From Lysobacter firmicutimachus (GTDB taxonomy: Bacteria; Pseudomonadota; Gammaproteobacteria; Xanthomonadales; Xanthomonadaceae), in NCBI RefSeq assembly GCF_037027445.1, contig NZ_JBANDL010000002.1:4030001-4094000 (forward strand): a stretch of 64,000 bases of DNA, read 5' to 3'. Both the position numbers and the translations under genes were made by a program. The notes under the pieces are model-generated. The model was not told where the DNA came from. It saw nothing but the letters and a program-made list of their open reading frames with translations, and searched no databases. How positions within the stretch are numbered: position 1 is the first letter of the stretch; every line of letters begins with the position of its first letter. Of the stretch, positions 30,242 through 40,243 are shown piece after piece.

Positions 30242-31186
30242 TCAGGCGGCGTCGCGGCGGGCCGAGAACAGCGGCTGGTCGCCGCGCGCCAGGCCCAGGA
30301 AGATGCCGGCCAGGGACAGGGCCAGGCCGATCAGTTCGATCGCGCCCAGCCGCTTGCCGAACAGCAACACGTCCCAGACATAGGCCAGCAACGGCTGCAG
30401 CAACAGGCACAGGCCGACGATGCCGGCCGGCAGCAGCGGCATGGCGCGGCCGATCACCAGCCAGCCCAGCACCTGGGCGACCGCGGCGTAGGCGAACAGG
30501 ATCAGCCAGTCGTGCGCGCTGGTCGGCCACAGGCTTTCGCCGCCGAACGGCACCGACGCCCCGAGCATGATCGCGCAGCCCAGGCACAGCCACCATTGCA
30601 AGGCTTCGTTCGGCGTGCGCCCGCGCCGCGCCTGGGCGGCGCGGAAGGCGAGCAGGAAGCCGCCGTAAGCCAGCGCCGCGCCGAGGCCGTAGACCACGCC
30701 GAGGCGGAAGCGCGCGTCCATCCCGCCCCAACCCGGCGCCAGCAACAGGCCCAGGCCGAGCAGTCCCATGACCAGGCCGGTCCACAACCGCCAACTGGTG
30801 TGTTCGCCCAGCCACAGCGCGCCGACGCCGGCGAGCACGAATACCTGGAAGTTCGCCAGCAGGGTCGACAGGCCGACGCCGACGTAGAGGATGCTGCGAT
30901 GCCACAGCCAAAGATCCAGGGCCAGGAAGGCCGCACCGAGCATGACCAGGCCGAGGGTGCGCGCATCCGGGTGCCAGTCGCGCAGGCGCCCGCGTTGCCA
31001 CGGCCGCCCGACCACCGCGAACAGGATCAGCGCTGCCAGCGCCATGCGCCAGAACGCCGACGCGGCCGGCCCGATCTGCACCCAGCGCACGAACACCGCC
31101 GAACTGCTGATCACCGAAGCGCCAAGCAGCATCTGCAACAGCGGTGTGCGCAACGAGTCGGTCGAAGCGACGGCGGGCGCGCTCAT
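30242..31186 (-). CDS. EamA/DMT-family transporter
   Basis: A 314-residue membrane protein with ten hydrophobic segments in two EamA repeats (about 10-150 and 160-300). The conserved opening is MLLGASVISSSAVFVRW and the second repeat is YGLGAALAYGGFLLAFRAA. Such proteins export amino acids, purines or other small metabolites, and the substrate is not predictable from sequence. Closeness to apt might hint at a purine, but that is weak. Same strand as apt. Confidence 0.87.
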   Translation of the reverse strand: MSAPAVASTDSLRTPLLQMLLGASVISSSAVFVRWVQIGPAASAFWRMALAALILFAVVGRPWQRGRLRDWHPDARTLGLVMLGAAFLALDLWLWHRSILYVGVGLSTLLANFQVFVLAGVGALWLGEHTSWRLWTGLVMGLLGLGLLLAPGWGGMDARFRLGVVYGLGAALAYGGFLLAFRAAQARRGRTPNEALQWWLCLGCAIMLGASVPFGGESLWPTSAHDWLILFAYAAVAQVLGWLVIGRAMPLLPAGIVGLCLLLQPLLAYVWDVLLFGKRLGAIELIGLALSLAGIFLGLARGDQPLFSARRDAA

Positions 31187-31387
31187 GCGCGGCGCTCGCG
31201 GCGGGTCGAATGACGCTGGAACATCGGGTCTGGCTCCGTTCGTGACCGGACCGCGCCGAGCGCGGCCGGGGCGTACGCGGCGCCGGTAGGGCCGCGTCGC
31301 GGGGTTCGATGGGTTGGATGGGCGCCGGCCTGCGGGACGCGGCGGCCGGCCGATGGGGTGAAGCGGCGGCGCGTCCGCCGCAGGCGA

Positions 31388-31654
31388 TCAGGCCGGCAGC
31401 CAGCCCGGCGGCGTCGCCTCGGCCGCCGGCGACTGCGGCGGCGGTTCCCCGAACGACAGCCGTTCGACCACCTCGCGCGCCTGCGGCCAGGCCGCTTCCG
31501 GCACGCAAACCTGAACCGCACCGAACGGCGGCAGCTCGCCGACCCCGCCTAGCAGGGCCTCGCCTTTCAGGAACACCGGAATCCCGGCGGCTTCCAGGGC
31601 GTGGCGAACCAGGTGGGCATCGATCAGGTGGGCGGCTTCGTAGACGACTTGCAT
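31388..31654 (-). CDS. DUF2007 family small protein
   Basis: An 88-residue protein starting MQVVYEAAHLIDAHLVRHALEAAGIPVFLKGE, followed by GGVGELPPFGAVQVCVPEAAWPQAREVV. This is the DUF2007 (putative signal-transducing) fold, which resembles a PII-like or ACT-like small domain. The Pro-rich tail (about 70-88) is variable. The start at 31654 is chosen because upstream frame residues are low-complexity. It is divergent from glnS. Confidence 0.85.
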   Translation of the reverse strand: MQVVYEAAHLIDAHLVRHALEAAGIPVFLKGEALLGGVGELPPFGAVQVCVPEAAWPQAREVVERLSFGEPPPQSPAAEATPPGWLPA

Positions 31655-31779
31655 CGTCGGCGTCCTTCGGCGCGAAGGCCTGGCGGGTCTGCGCCCAGCA
31701 TACGCCCCCCGGCGCATCGCGGGCGCCACGGCGAGCGCGCCGCCCGAACCGGCAACCCCGAATCGGCAAACCCGGCCGC

Positions 31780-31820
31780 GAGCGGCGGCCGGCGGTCGGG
31801 CGGACCGCCGACCGCCGCTC
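31780..31820. repeat. long imperfect inverted repeat upstream of glnS
   Basis: An 18-bp stem with one mismatch (left arm 31780-31797, right arm 31803-31820, loop GGGCG), ending 83 bases before the glnS start. In RNA it would form a very stable hairpin in the glnS leader or between the divergent genes. No U-tract follows. Role unknown. Confidence 0.6.
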
Positions 31821-31903
31821 GGGCTCGTGCCGGATTGGGCCCCAGGCAAGGACCGCCGCCAGCGGCTAAACTCCCGTTTCTCCCTTTCCTACTGCCGTGA
31901 CGC

Positions 31904-33666
<1,763 letters not shown>

Positions 33667-33670
<4 letters not shown>

Positions 33671-34242
33671 GCCCGAAGATCGTCCACCGGCTGAAGGCCG
33701 ATGTGCGCCTGGCCCTGCCGGACTGGGTCGACGCGGCGGTGGACCGCCAACGCGCCTACCACGACGACGAGGACAAGGTCGCGCTGGCCGTAGAGCTGTC
33801 CCGGCGCAATGTCGAAGCCGGCACCGGCGGTCCGTTCGGTGCGGCGATCTTCGATGCCAACGGTTATGTGGTCGGGGTCGGAGTGAACCGGGTCGTGCCG
33901 CAGAACTGCTCGGTCGCGCACGCCGAAATGATGGCGTTCATGTGTGCGCAGGCGGCGCTGAGCGCGTTCCGGCTCAACGAGATCGGGCCGATGACCCTGG
34001 CCACGTCGTCCCAGCCCTGCTGCATGTGTTACGGCGCCAGCTTCTGGGCCGGCATCGACCGCATGCTGATCGGCGCGCGCTCCGAAGACGTGATGCGCCT
34101 GACCGAATTCGACGAAGGCCCGCTGCCGGCGGACTGGATCGGCGAGTTGGAACGGCGCGGCATCGCCGTGCGCCGCGACCTGCAGCGCGACGCCGCCTGC
34201 GAAGTGCTGCGGCATTACGGCGAAAGCGGCGTGGCGTATTGA
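33667..34242 (+). CDS. zinc-dependent nucleoside/guanine deaminase-like protein
   Basis: A 191-residue cytidine/dCMP-type deaminase fold. Zinc ligand and proton shuttle are in [11 protein letters not shown] (HAE, about 90-92). The second zinc site is in [17 protein letters not shown] (PCxxC, about 115-118). [17 protein letters not shown] resembles guanine deaminases and TadA-like enzymes, and it has a C-terminal Tyr ending as in some guanine deaminases. Exact substrate is uncertain. It is coupled to glnS by a 4-base overlap. Confidence 0.85.
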
Positions 34243-34252
34243 AACAGTTGCC

Positions 34253-34391
34253 TGTAGGAGCGGCGTGAGCCGCGACAACCGAAGCGGTTGTCGCCAGCGC
34301 CGCCGCCGAAGCGCGATTGGCCGCCCCGCAGTGTTCGGCCAGCCCGCTTCCGCTCATCGCTTCGGTTGCCGCGGCTCACGTCGCCCCTACA
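34253..34391. repeat. pair of inverted REP elements
   Basis: A forward REP (34253-34280, TGTAGGAGCGGC ... GCCGCGACAACC) and a reverse, slightly diverged REP (34368-34391, GCCGCGGCTCACG ... CCCCTACA) stand about 87 bases apart. They fill most of the spacer between the deaminase gene and rlmM. Confidence 0.85.
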
Positions 34392-34419
34392 AATTCTTCA
34401 TTACCGCGCGAATCCGACC

Positions 34420-35490
34420 ATGACCGACTCCGCCCTGTTCTGCTGGTGCCGCGCCGGTTTCGAGCCCGAACTGGCCGCCGAACTCAACGAACGCGCCGCC
34501 GTCGCCGGCCACCCCGGCTACGCCCGCACCGAGCGCAACAGCGGCTACGTCGAATTCATGGTCGAAGACGCCGCCGCGCTGTCGCGCGCGCTGCCGTGGT
34601 CGAAGCTGATCTTCGCCCGGCAGAAACTGGTGCGCCTGGCCGACCTGCGCGGGCTGCCGGCCAGCGACCGGATCGCGCCGATGCTGGCCGCGCTGGAGGC
34701 GATCGCCGGCAGCGGGCTCAACGTATCGATGTTCGGCGAGCTGTGGGTCGAACACCCCGATTCCGATGCCGGCAAGCCGCTGGCCGGGCTCGCGCGCAGC
34801 TTCGGCAACGCACTGCGCCCGGCGCTGCGCAAGGCCGGCTGGCTCAGCCGCGAAGACGACCCGCGCCGGCCGCGCCTGCACGTGGCCTTCCTGGCCGGCG
34901 ACCACGCGGTGCTGGCGATGTCCGACCCGCACGACAGTTCGCCCTGGCCGCTCGGCATCCCGCGCCTGCGCATGCATCCCGACGCGCCCAGCCGCTCCGC
35001 GCTCAAGCTCGAAGAAGCCCTGCTGACCCTGCTCGACGCCGACGAGCGCGAGCGCCGCGTGCGCGACAACATGCAGGCCGCCGACCTCGGCGCCGCGCCC
35101 GGCGGCTGGACCTGGGTGCTGATGCGCAACGGCATGAAAGTGACCTCGGTCGACAACGGCCCGCTGCGCCAGGCCCTGCTCGACAGCGGCCGGGTCGATC
35201 ACCTGCGCGCCGACGGCTTCTCCTGGCAGCCCAAGCGCTCGCTGGACTGGATGGTCTGCGACATGGTCGAACAGCCGGTGCGGGTCGCCGAACGCATGGC
35301 GACCTGGTTCCGCGAGGGCTGGTGCCGGCAGGCGATCTTCAACCTCAAGCTGCCGATGAAGAAGCGCTGGGAAGAGACCCGGCTGTGCCTGGAGACTTTC
35401 GAGTACCAGGCGCACCGGCCGCTGATCGTGCGTGCGCGCCAGCTCTATCACGACCGCGAAGAGATCACCGTGTTCGCTGCGCCGAAGTAA
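34420..35490 (+). CDS. rlmM: RlmM, 23S rRNA (cytidine-2498-2'-O)-methyltransferase
   Basis: A 356-residue SAM-dependent RNA methyltransferase. An N-terminal THUMP-like domain (FCWCRAGFEPELAAEL) comes first. The Rossmann SAM motif is AADLGAAPGGWTWVLM (about 222-237), then SVDNGPLRQALL and DWMVCDMVEQP. The C-terminal KLPMKKRWEE carries the catalytic Lys. The length is typical. The ATG at 34420 (MTDSALFCW) follows the REP pair. The upstream frame from 34288 is REP-derived. Confidence 0.94.
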   Translation: MTDSALFCWCRAGFEPELAAELNERAAVAGHPGYARTERNSGYVEFMVEDAAALSRALPWSKLIFARQKLVRLADLRGLPASDRIAPMLAALEAIAGSGLNVSMFGELWVEHPDSDAGKPLAGLARSFGNALRPALRKAGWLSREDDPRRPRLHVAFLAGDHAVLAMSDPHDSSPWPLGIPRLRMHPDAPSRSALKLEEALLTLLDADERERRVRDNMQAADLGAAPGGWTWVLMRNGMKVTSVDNGPLRQALLDSGRVDHLRADGFSWQPKRSLDWMVCDMVEQPVRVAERMATWFREGWCRQAIFNLKLPMKKRWEETRLCLETFEYQAHRPLIVRARQLYHDREEITVFAAPK

Positions 35491-35535
35491 GCTGCCCTCA
35501 TCGCCGCGACGCGGCCGTCCAAGGAAAGGATCGTC

Positions 35536-36029
35536 ATGCACCGCACCGTTGCGCCCCGATCCGCCTGCGCGCCGCCGCGTTCGCCCTCGCCGCCGCCCTC
35601 GCCTGCGCCAGCGCAGCGGTGCCGGCCGCGCCGCCGGCGCGGCCGTCCTGGAACGAAGCGGCGGTGATCGAGGAGGCCACCGGCGGCCGGCTCACCGGCA
35701 CCCGCGGCGAGTACTACGACGACAGCTGCGAAGAGCGCATCGGCTACACCGCCAAGGCGGTCGACCTCAATGGCGACGGCCGCCCCGAAGTGTTCACCGA
35801 GCTGGAATCCGAATGCCTCGGCGGCCGCATCGGCGTATCGCTGGATCTCTACATTCGCGATGCGCGCGGCCGCTGGAAAGCGCAGTTCGGATTTCCTGCC
35901 GGCTACAACATCCTGCCGAGCAAGCACCTGGGCTACCCCGACCTGGAAATGACCGGGCCGGGCCTGTGCGCGCCGGTGTGGCGCTGGAACGGCACGCAGT
36001 ACGCACTGCACAAGCCCTGCCCGCGCTGA
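35536..36029 (+). CDS. small exported protein with apparent frameshift near the start
   Basis: The protein-like frame (ends 36029) reads IRLRAAAFALAAALACASAAVPA, a signal peptide. It continues WNEAAVIEEATGGRLTG, YYDDSCEERIGYTAKAVDLNGDGRPEVFTELES and ends WRWNGTQYALHKPCPR, with an FG-GAP/EF-like DLNGDGRPE turn. No ATG, GTG or TTG exists in that frame nearby. The only good start, ATG at 35536 (MHRTVAP, preceded by AAGGA), is in another frame. One extra C in the CCCC run at 35554-35557 would join them cleanly. Function unknown. Confidence 0.6.
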
Positions 36030-36215
36030 GCCGCGCCACGCGCAGCGACACGCGTTTGGCCGGGCTTCATCGATGTGCAAGCGCCATCAACGCGCGACGC
36101 CGCTCGCAATGCGCACGCTCCGGCCTCGCGTATTCAGCGCCGGTTGCGCGAATTGATCCGCGCTTGACCCGCGCCGTTCTAGCGTCGCCTCGTCCCCAAA
36201 CGCGAGGCTGCGACC

Positions 36216-36902
36216 ATGAAGCGACACGCGATGAAGCGACACCCCCTCCTCGCCCTGGCGATCGCGACGGCTTTCGCCGGCGCGGCGACGGCGCAGGTGC
36301 CGTCCAAGGTGCAGGCCAAACACGATGCGGTCGAAAAGGCGGACGTCGCCGCGGCCGATGCGCGCGCGGCGCGCGAGAACGCCATCACCGCGCAAGCGGC
36401 GGCGCAGGCCGCCGCGGCGACCCGCGATCAGGGCGCCTCGAGCGCGCGCGGCGCGATCGCCGCCGAGGCCACCACGCAGCAGGCCAGGCAGTCGGCCGCC
36501 GATGCCCAGACCGCGGCGCACCAAGCGATCCGCGCCGCCGACGAAGCGCGCTCGGCACAAGCCGCCGCCGTCGACGGCAGCAATCCGCAAGGCGCCGCCG
36601 AGCAGGCCCGCGCGGCGATGATCGAAGCGCGCACCGCCAGCGCGATCGCCACCGACGCCAGCGGGCTCGCCCGCGCCGCCGCCGCGGCCACCGCCGAAGC
36701 CAATCGGTTGCCGGGCACGGTGATCGCGCCGCCGTCGGACGGCCGCGATGTCGACTTCCTCGTCGTCGACGCTAACGCCGACGGCAGCATCAGCCGCGAG
36801 GAAGCGCGCGCGCACACCGCCTTGAGCGCGAACTTTCTCGCCGTGGACGTCGACGCCGACGGCCGCATCAGCCGCGGCGAGATCGACGGCTGGCGCCGCT
36901 GA
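36216..36902 (+). CDS. exported Ala-rich coiled-coil protein with two EF-hands
   Basis: A 228-residue protein. A signal peptide (about 1-26, ending ATA) leads into a long alanine-rich helical stretch (about 30-165) with regular A/E/R/Q heptads. Two EF-hand loops lie at the C-terminus: VDANADGSISREEA and VDVDADGRISRGEI, both with D-x-D/N-x-D-G-x-I. It is probably a periplasmic calcium-binding protein. The start may instead be the ATG at 36231. It ends DGWRR. No named family. Confidence 0.78.
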   Translation: MKRHAMKRHPLLALAIATAFAGAATAQVPSKVQAKHDAVEKADVAAADARAARENAITAQAAAQAAAATRDQGASSARGAIAAEATTQQARQSAADAQTAAHQAIRAADEARSAQAAAVDGSNPQGAAEQARAAMIEARTASAIATDASGLARAAAAATAEANRLPGTVIAPPSDGRDVDFLVVDANADGSISREEARAHTALSANFLAVDVDADGRISRGEIDGWRR

Positions 36903-37378
36903 GCCGGCGCACCGACGGACCACGTCGACAGATCCGCCCGCGAACGCTCCCGCCGGGAAGCGTTCGCGGGACTGCGGGCTCGGACTGCATCGACGCATGC
37001 CGCTGAACTCTCCGGATACCCGCTTTCGCGGGCATGAGCGCAGCAGAGCAGACTGTCCACGCGCGGCAGACGCCGCGCCCCTTCCATCGCCGTCCCCGCT
37101 CCCGCGAAGGCGGAAACCCGCGCTTCATCCGGGCAGATCGGCGACGTTCCGCAGGCCCGCTTCGGCGGGCACGACGGCCGGGGCGTGCGAGGTTCCGCTG
37201 GCACCGTCCCGCTGCGCCGGCCACCGCCGTCCGCACCTTCGTCCGTACCGTTTCGCGCCCGCAGCGGCGGCAGGCGCTTGCGCCCCTAGTACTTTCGGCT
37301 GCCCTCGGCATCCTCCGCGTTTGCGCCGCCGGCGCATTGCGGCATAGTGCCTCGCTCCTCCTCCGCTCCGCCGTCGCA
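36903..37378. other. 476-bp spacer with GCGGG-type hairpin repeats
   Basis: No gene supported. It holds several copies of a palindromic module around CCCGCTTTCGCGGGCATGAG (37022-37041) and CCCGCGAAGGCGGAAACCCGCGC (37098-37120). A third is near 37160-37180 (GCCCGCTTCGGCGGGC). Modules like these are common intergenic repeats in Xanthomonadaceae. The MFS gene promoter should lie at its right end. Confidence 0.55.
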
Positions 37379-38683
37379 ATGACCGCCACGCCGATCGCCC
37401 TCGACGCCGCCCGCCCGCTCGACCGCCGCGACGCCCGCACCCTGCTGCTGTCGGCGCTGGGCGGCGCGCTGGAGTTCTACGATTTCGTCATCTTCGTCTT
37501 CCTGACCGCGACCCTGCGCCAGTTGTTCTTCCCGCCGGGCATGCCGGGCTGGCTGGGCGAGTTGCAGGTGTACGGGATCTTCGCCGCCGGCTACCTGGTG
37601 CGGCCGATCGGCGGCATCGTCATGGCCCACTTCGGCGACCGCTCCGGGCGCAAGCGCATGTTCGCCCTCAGCGTGTTCCTGATGGCGGTGCCGACCTTGT
37701 GCATCGGCCTGCTGCCGACCTATGCCCAGATCGGCGTCGCCGCGCCGCTGTTGCTGCTATTCCTGCGCATCGTCCAGGGCATCGCGATCGGCGGCGAAGT
37801 GCCGGGCGCCTGGACCTTCGTCGCCGAACATGCGCCGCCGGGCCGAGCCGGCTTCGCCTGCGCCAGCCTCACCGCCGGCCTGACCGCGGGAATCCTGATC
37901 GGTTCGCTGATCTCCGCCGCGATCAATACCTGGTTCGCCCCGGCGCAGGTGCTGGATTGGGCCTGGCGCATCCCGTTCCTGATCGGCGGCGTGTTCGGTT
38001 TCCTCGCCGTGTATCTGCGCCGCTGGCTCAGCGAGACGCCGGTGTTCGCGGCGATGCGCGAAAGCCGCCAGCTGGTGCGCGAGCTGCCGCTCAAGCAGGT
38101 ATTGCGCGATCACCGCGCCGGCGTGGTCCTGTCGATGCTGGTCACCTGGCTGCTGACCGCGGCGATCGTGGTGATCGTGCTGATGACCCCGACCCTGGTG
38201 CAGAGCCAGTTCGGCATCGCTCCGCAGCGCGCCTTTCTCGGCAACAGCCTGGCCGCGTTCTGCCTCACCCTCAGCGCGATCGGCGGCGGCCTGCTGGTCG
38301 ACCGACTCGGCCGCGGCCGCGCCCTGTTGATCGGTTCGCTCGGCGTGCTCGCATCGAGCTATGCGCTGTATTACGACCTCGCCCACGGCGGGGCGAACTT
38401 CCTGCCGCTGTACGCGCTGGCCGGCACCTGCGTCGGCGTGGTCGGAGTGATCCCGGCGGTGATGGTGGCCGCATTCCCGCCCGCGGTGCGCTTCTCCGGG
38501 CTGTCGTTCTCCTACAACGTCGCCTATGCGGTATTCGGCGCGCTGACCCCGCCGCTGATCGGCCTGCTGACGCCCAAGCTCGGCGGCATGACCCCGGCCT
38601 ATTACGTGATGGCGGTGGCGGCGATGGGCGCGCTGGTAGCAACGTACCTGCTGCGCACCCGGCGCGCGTTCCACGAGCACTGA
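37379..38683 (+). CDS. MFS transporter of the metabolite:H+ symporter (MHS) type
   Basis: A 434-residue, twelve-helix transporter. It opens LLSALGGALEFYDFVIFVFL (about 21-40), typical of MHS proteins. The loop-2 motif GDRSGRKRMF (about 89-98) and a GRGRAL stretch in the second half are major-facilitator hallmarks. IAIGGEVPGAWTFVAEHAPPGRAG is the conserved central region. Substrates of relatives include organic acids, osmolytes and aromatic acids, and none is assigned here. The start is the ATG at 37379; an upstream frame is Arg-rich. Confidence 0.88.
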   Translation: MTATPIALDAARPLDRRDARTLLLSALGGALEFYDFVIFVFLTATLRQLFFPPGMPGWLGELQVYGIFAAGYLVRPIGGIVMAHFGDRSGRKRMFALSVFLMAVPTLCIGLLPTYAQIGVAAPLLLLFLRIVQGIAIGGEVPGAWTFVAEHAPPGRAGFACASLTAGLTAGILIGSLISAAINTWFAPAQVLDWAWRIPFLIGGVFGFLAVYLRRWLSETPVFAAMRESRQLVRELPLKQVLRDHRAGVVLSMLVTWLLTAAIVVIVLMTPTLVQSQFGIAPQRAFLGNSLAAFCLTLSAIGGGLLVDRLGRGRALLIGSLGVLASSYALYYDLAHGGANFLPLYALAGTCVGVVGVIPAVMVAAFPPAVRFSGLSFSYNVAYAVFGALTPPLIGLLTPKLGGMTPAYYVMAVAAMGALVATYLLRTRRAFHEH

Positions 38684-38699
38684 GCGCACACGCCCGCGC

Positions 38700-39008
38700 T
38701 CAACACACCATCACGAAGCGGGCGAAGAAGATCCAGAGGCCGAGCAACCAGCAACCCAGCATCGGCGCCAGCCCAGCCAGCACCCACAGCGCGCGATGCA
38801 GCGTGCGCCGGCCGCGCGAACCACGCAGCGCCAGCAGCGGCATCGCCAGCCCCAGCAAGACGAACGCCCCCAGGATCGCCCAGCCCAGCGCCCAGAACAG
38901 CGGCGACTTCTCGCCCGCTTCCGGCGGGCATTGCCGCGTCGCCTGGGCGAGCGCGGGCCATAACAGGCAAGCGAATGCAGCGGCGATCGAACGCGCGTTG
39001 CGGATCAT
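38700..39008 (-). CDS. small membrane protein of unknown function
   Basis: A 102-residue protein. A cleavable signal or first helix (about 7-22, AAAFACLLWPALAQA) precedes a Cys-containing segment (TRQCPPEAGEKS). Two helices follow, about 38-58 (WALGWAILGAFVLLGLAMPLLAL) and 72-98 (LWVLAGLAPMLGCWLLGLWIFF). It ends FVMVC. The start is the ATG at 39008. No family is recognised. It lies 36 bases after the UbiI-like gene on the same strand and 17 bases from the converging MFS gene. Confidence 0.6.
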   Translation of the reverse strand: MIRNARSIAAAFACLLWPALAQATRQCPPEAGEKSPLFWALGWAILGAFVLLGLAMPLLALRGSRGRRTLHRALWVLAGLAPMLGCWLLGLWIFFARFVMVC

Positions 39009-39043
39009 GGTGTCGGCATCTCCCTGCCAGGCAGCGGCGACGG

Positions 39044-40243
39044 CTACAGGCCCGCCGCGCGTTTCCAGAAATAGTGGGTCAGCGGCGGCAGCTTGCCGGC
39101 CAGGCCGAGCAAGGGCCCGCGCAACAAGGTCGCAACCAGCTCGTCGTTGGAGAACAGCTTGTTCAAGCCGTCGAAGCCGTGAGCCGCGAGCGCGTTCTCG
39201 CTGCGCCGCGTGCGCGCCCAACGCGCCAGCCGGTGCGGCGAACCCGGGTCGACGCCGCGCCGTTGCGCCTGGCGGAACAGGGCGCGCAGGCCGGCGACGT
39301 CGCGCAGGCCGAGGTTGACGCCCTGACCGGCCAACGGATGCACCACGTGCGCGGCATCGCCGGCGACCACCACCCGGCCGGCGAAATAGCGCTGCACCAG
39401 CTGCCGGCGCAGCGGAAACGCCGCGCGCGGGGAGACCGCGGTCAGCGCGCCGAGGCGGCCGTCGAAGGCGCGTTCGAGTTCGCCCAGGAAAGCGCCGTCG
39501 TCGATCGCGAGCAGACGCTCGGCCTCGCGCTCGGGCAAGGTCCAGACGATCGAGCTGCGCCGATCGCGCGCGCCGGGGTCGCCGACCGTCGGCAGGAAGG
39601 CGATCGGGCCGCTGGGCAAGAACCGCTGCCAGCAGGTCGCCTGGTGGCTCAGCGCGCTGTCGACGTAGGCGACCAGGCCGCGCTGATGGTAGTCGTGGCC
39701 GTCGGCTGCGATGCCGGCCAGGCGGCGTAGCTGCGACTCGGCGCCATCGGCGGCGACCAACAGGCGCGCGCGCAGGCGACGCCCGCCGTCGAGCAGCATG
39801 CCGACGCTGTCGGCCGGATCGCGTTCCAGCGCTTCGACCCGGTTCGGGCAATGCAACTGCACGCCGGCCGCCGGCAGCGCCGCCCAAAGGCGATCGACCA
39901 GCAGGCCGTGCTCGACGATCCAGCCCAGTTCGCGGCGGCCGAACGCGTCGGCGTCGAACGCCAGCTCGCCGCCGCCGGCCGCGTCCCACACCCGCATGCC
40001 GCGGTAAGGCTGCACGCGCGCGTCGCGCACTGCCGGCCACACGCCCAGGTCGTCGAGCAGCGCGGCGTTGTCCGGAGCGAAGGCGTAGACGCGCAGGTCG
40101 GGCCGCTCGGCCTGCCAGCGCGGCGGTTCGCGCGCTTCGACCAGGGCCACTTCCAAACCGTCGCGGGCGAACGCCAGCGCCGCGGCGGCGCCGACCACGC
40201 CGGCGCCGACCACGACCACGTCGAGCAGTTCGCGCCGACTCAT
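39044..40243 (-). CDS. UbiI/VisC-like FAD-dependent ubiquinone hydroxylase
   Basis: A 399-residue flavoprotein monooxygenase. The N-terminal dinucleotide motif is VVVGAGVVGAAAALAFARDG (about 10-29). The middle stretch is AADGAESQLRRLAGI. The second FAD motif is AGDAAHVVHPLAGQGVNLGLRDVAGL (about 285-310), matching UbiI/UbiF-type enzymes rather than UbiH. It hydroxylates a ring carbon of the ubiquinone precursor under aerobic conditions. The ATG at 40243 overlaps the ubiH stop by 4 bases, so the pair is translationally coupled. Confidence 0.88.
   Translation of the reverse strand: MSRRELLDVVVVGAGVVGAAAALAFARDGLEVALVEAREPPRWQAERPDLRVYAFAPDNAALLDDLGVWPAVRDARVQPYRGMRVWDAAGGGELAFDADAFGRRELGWIVEHGLLVDRLWAALPAAGVQLHCPNRVEALERDPADSVGMLLDGGRRLRARLLVAADGAESQLRRLAGIAADGHDYHQRGLVAYVDSALSHQATCWQRFLPSGPIAFLPTVGDPGARDRRSSIVWTLPEREAERLLAIDDGAFLGELERAFDGRLGALTAVSPRAAFPLRRQLVQRYFAGRVVVAGDAAHVVHPLAGQGVNLGLRDVAGLRALFRQAQRRGVDPGSPHRLARWARTRRSENALAAHGFDGLNKLFSNDELVATLLRGPLLGLAGKLPPLTHYFWKRAAGL

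Noticed and set aside
34253..34419. upstream extension of RlmM to 34288
   Set aside because: The extra residues come from the REP pair and precede the conserved start.
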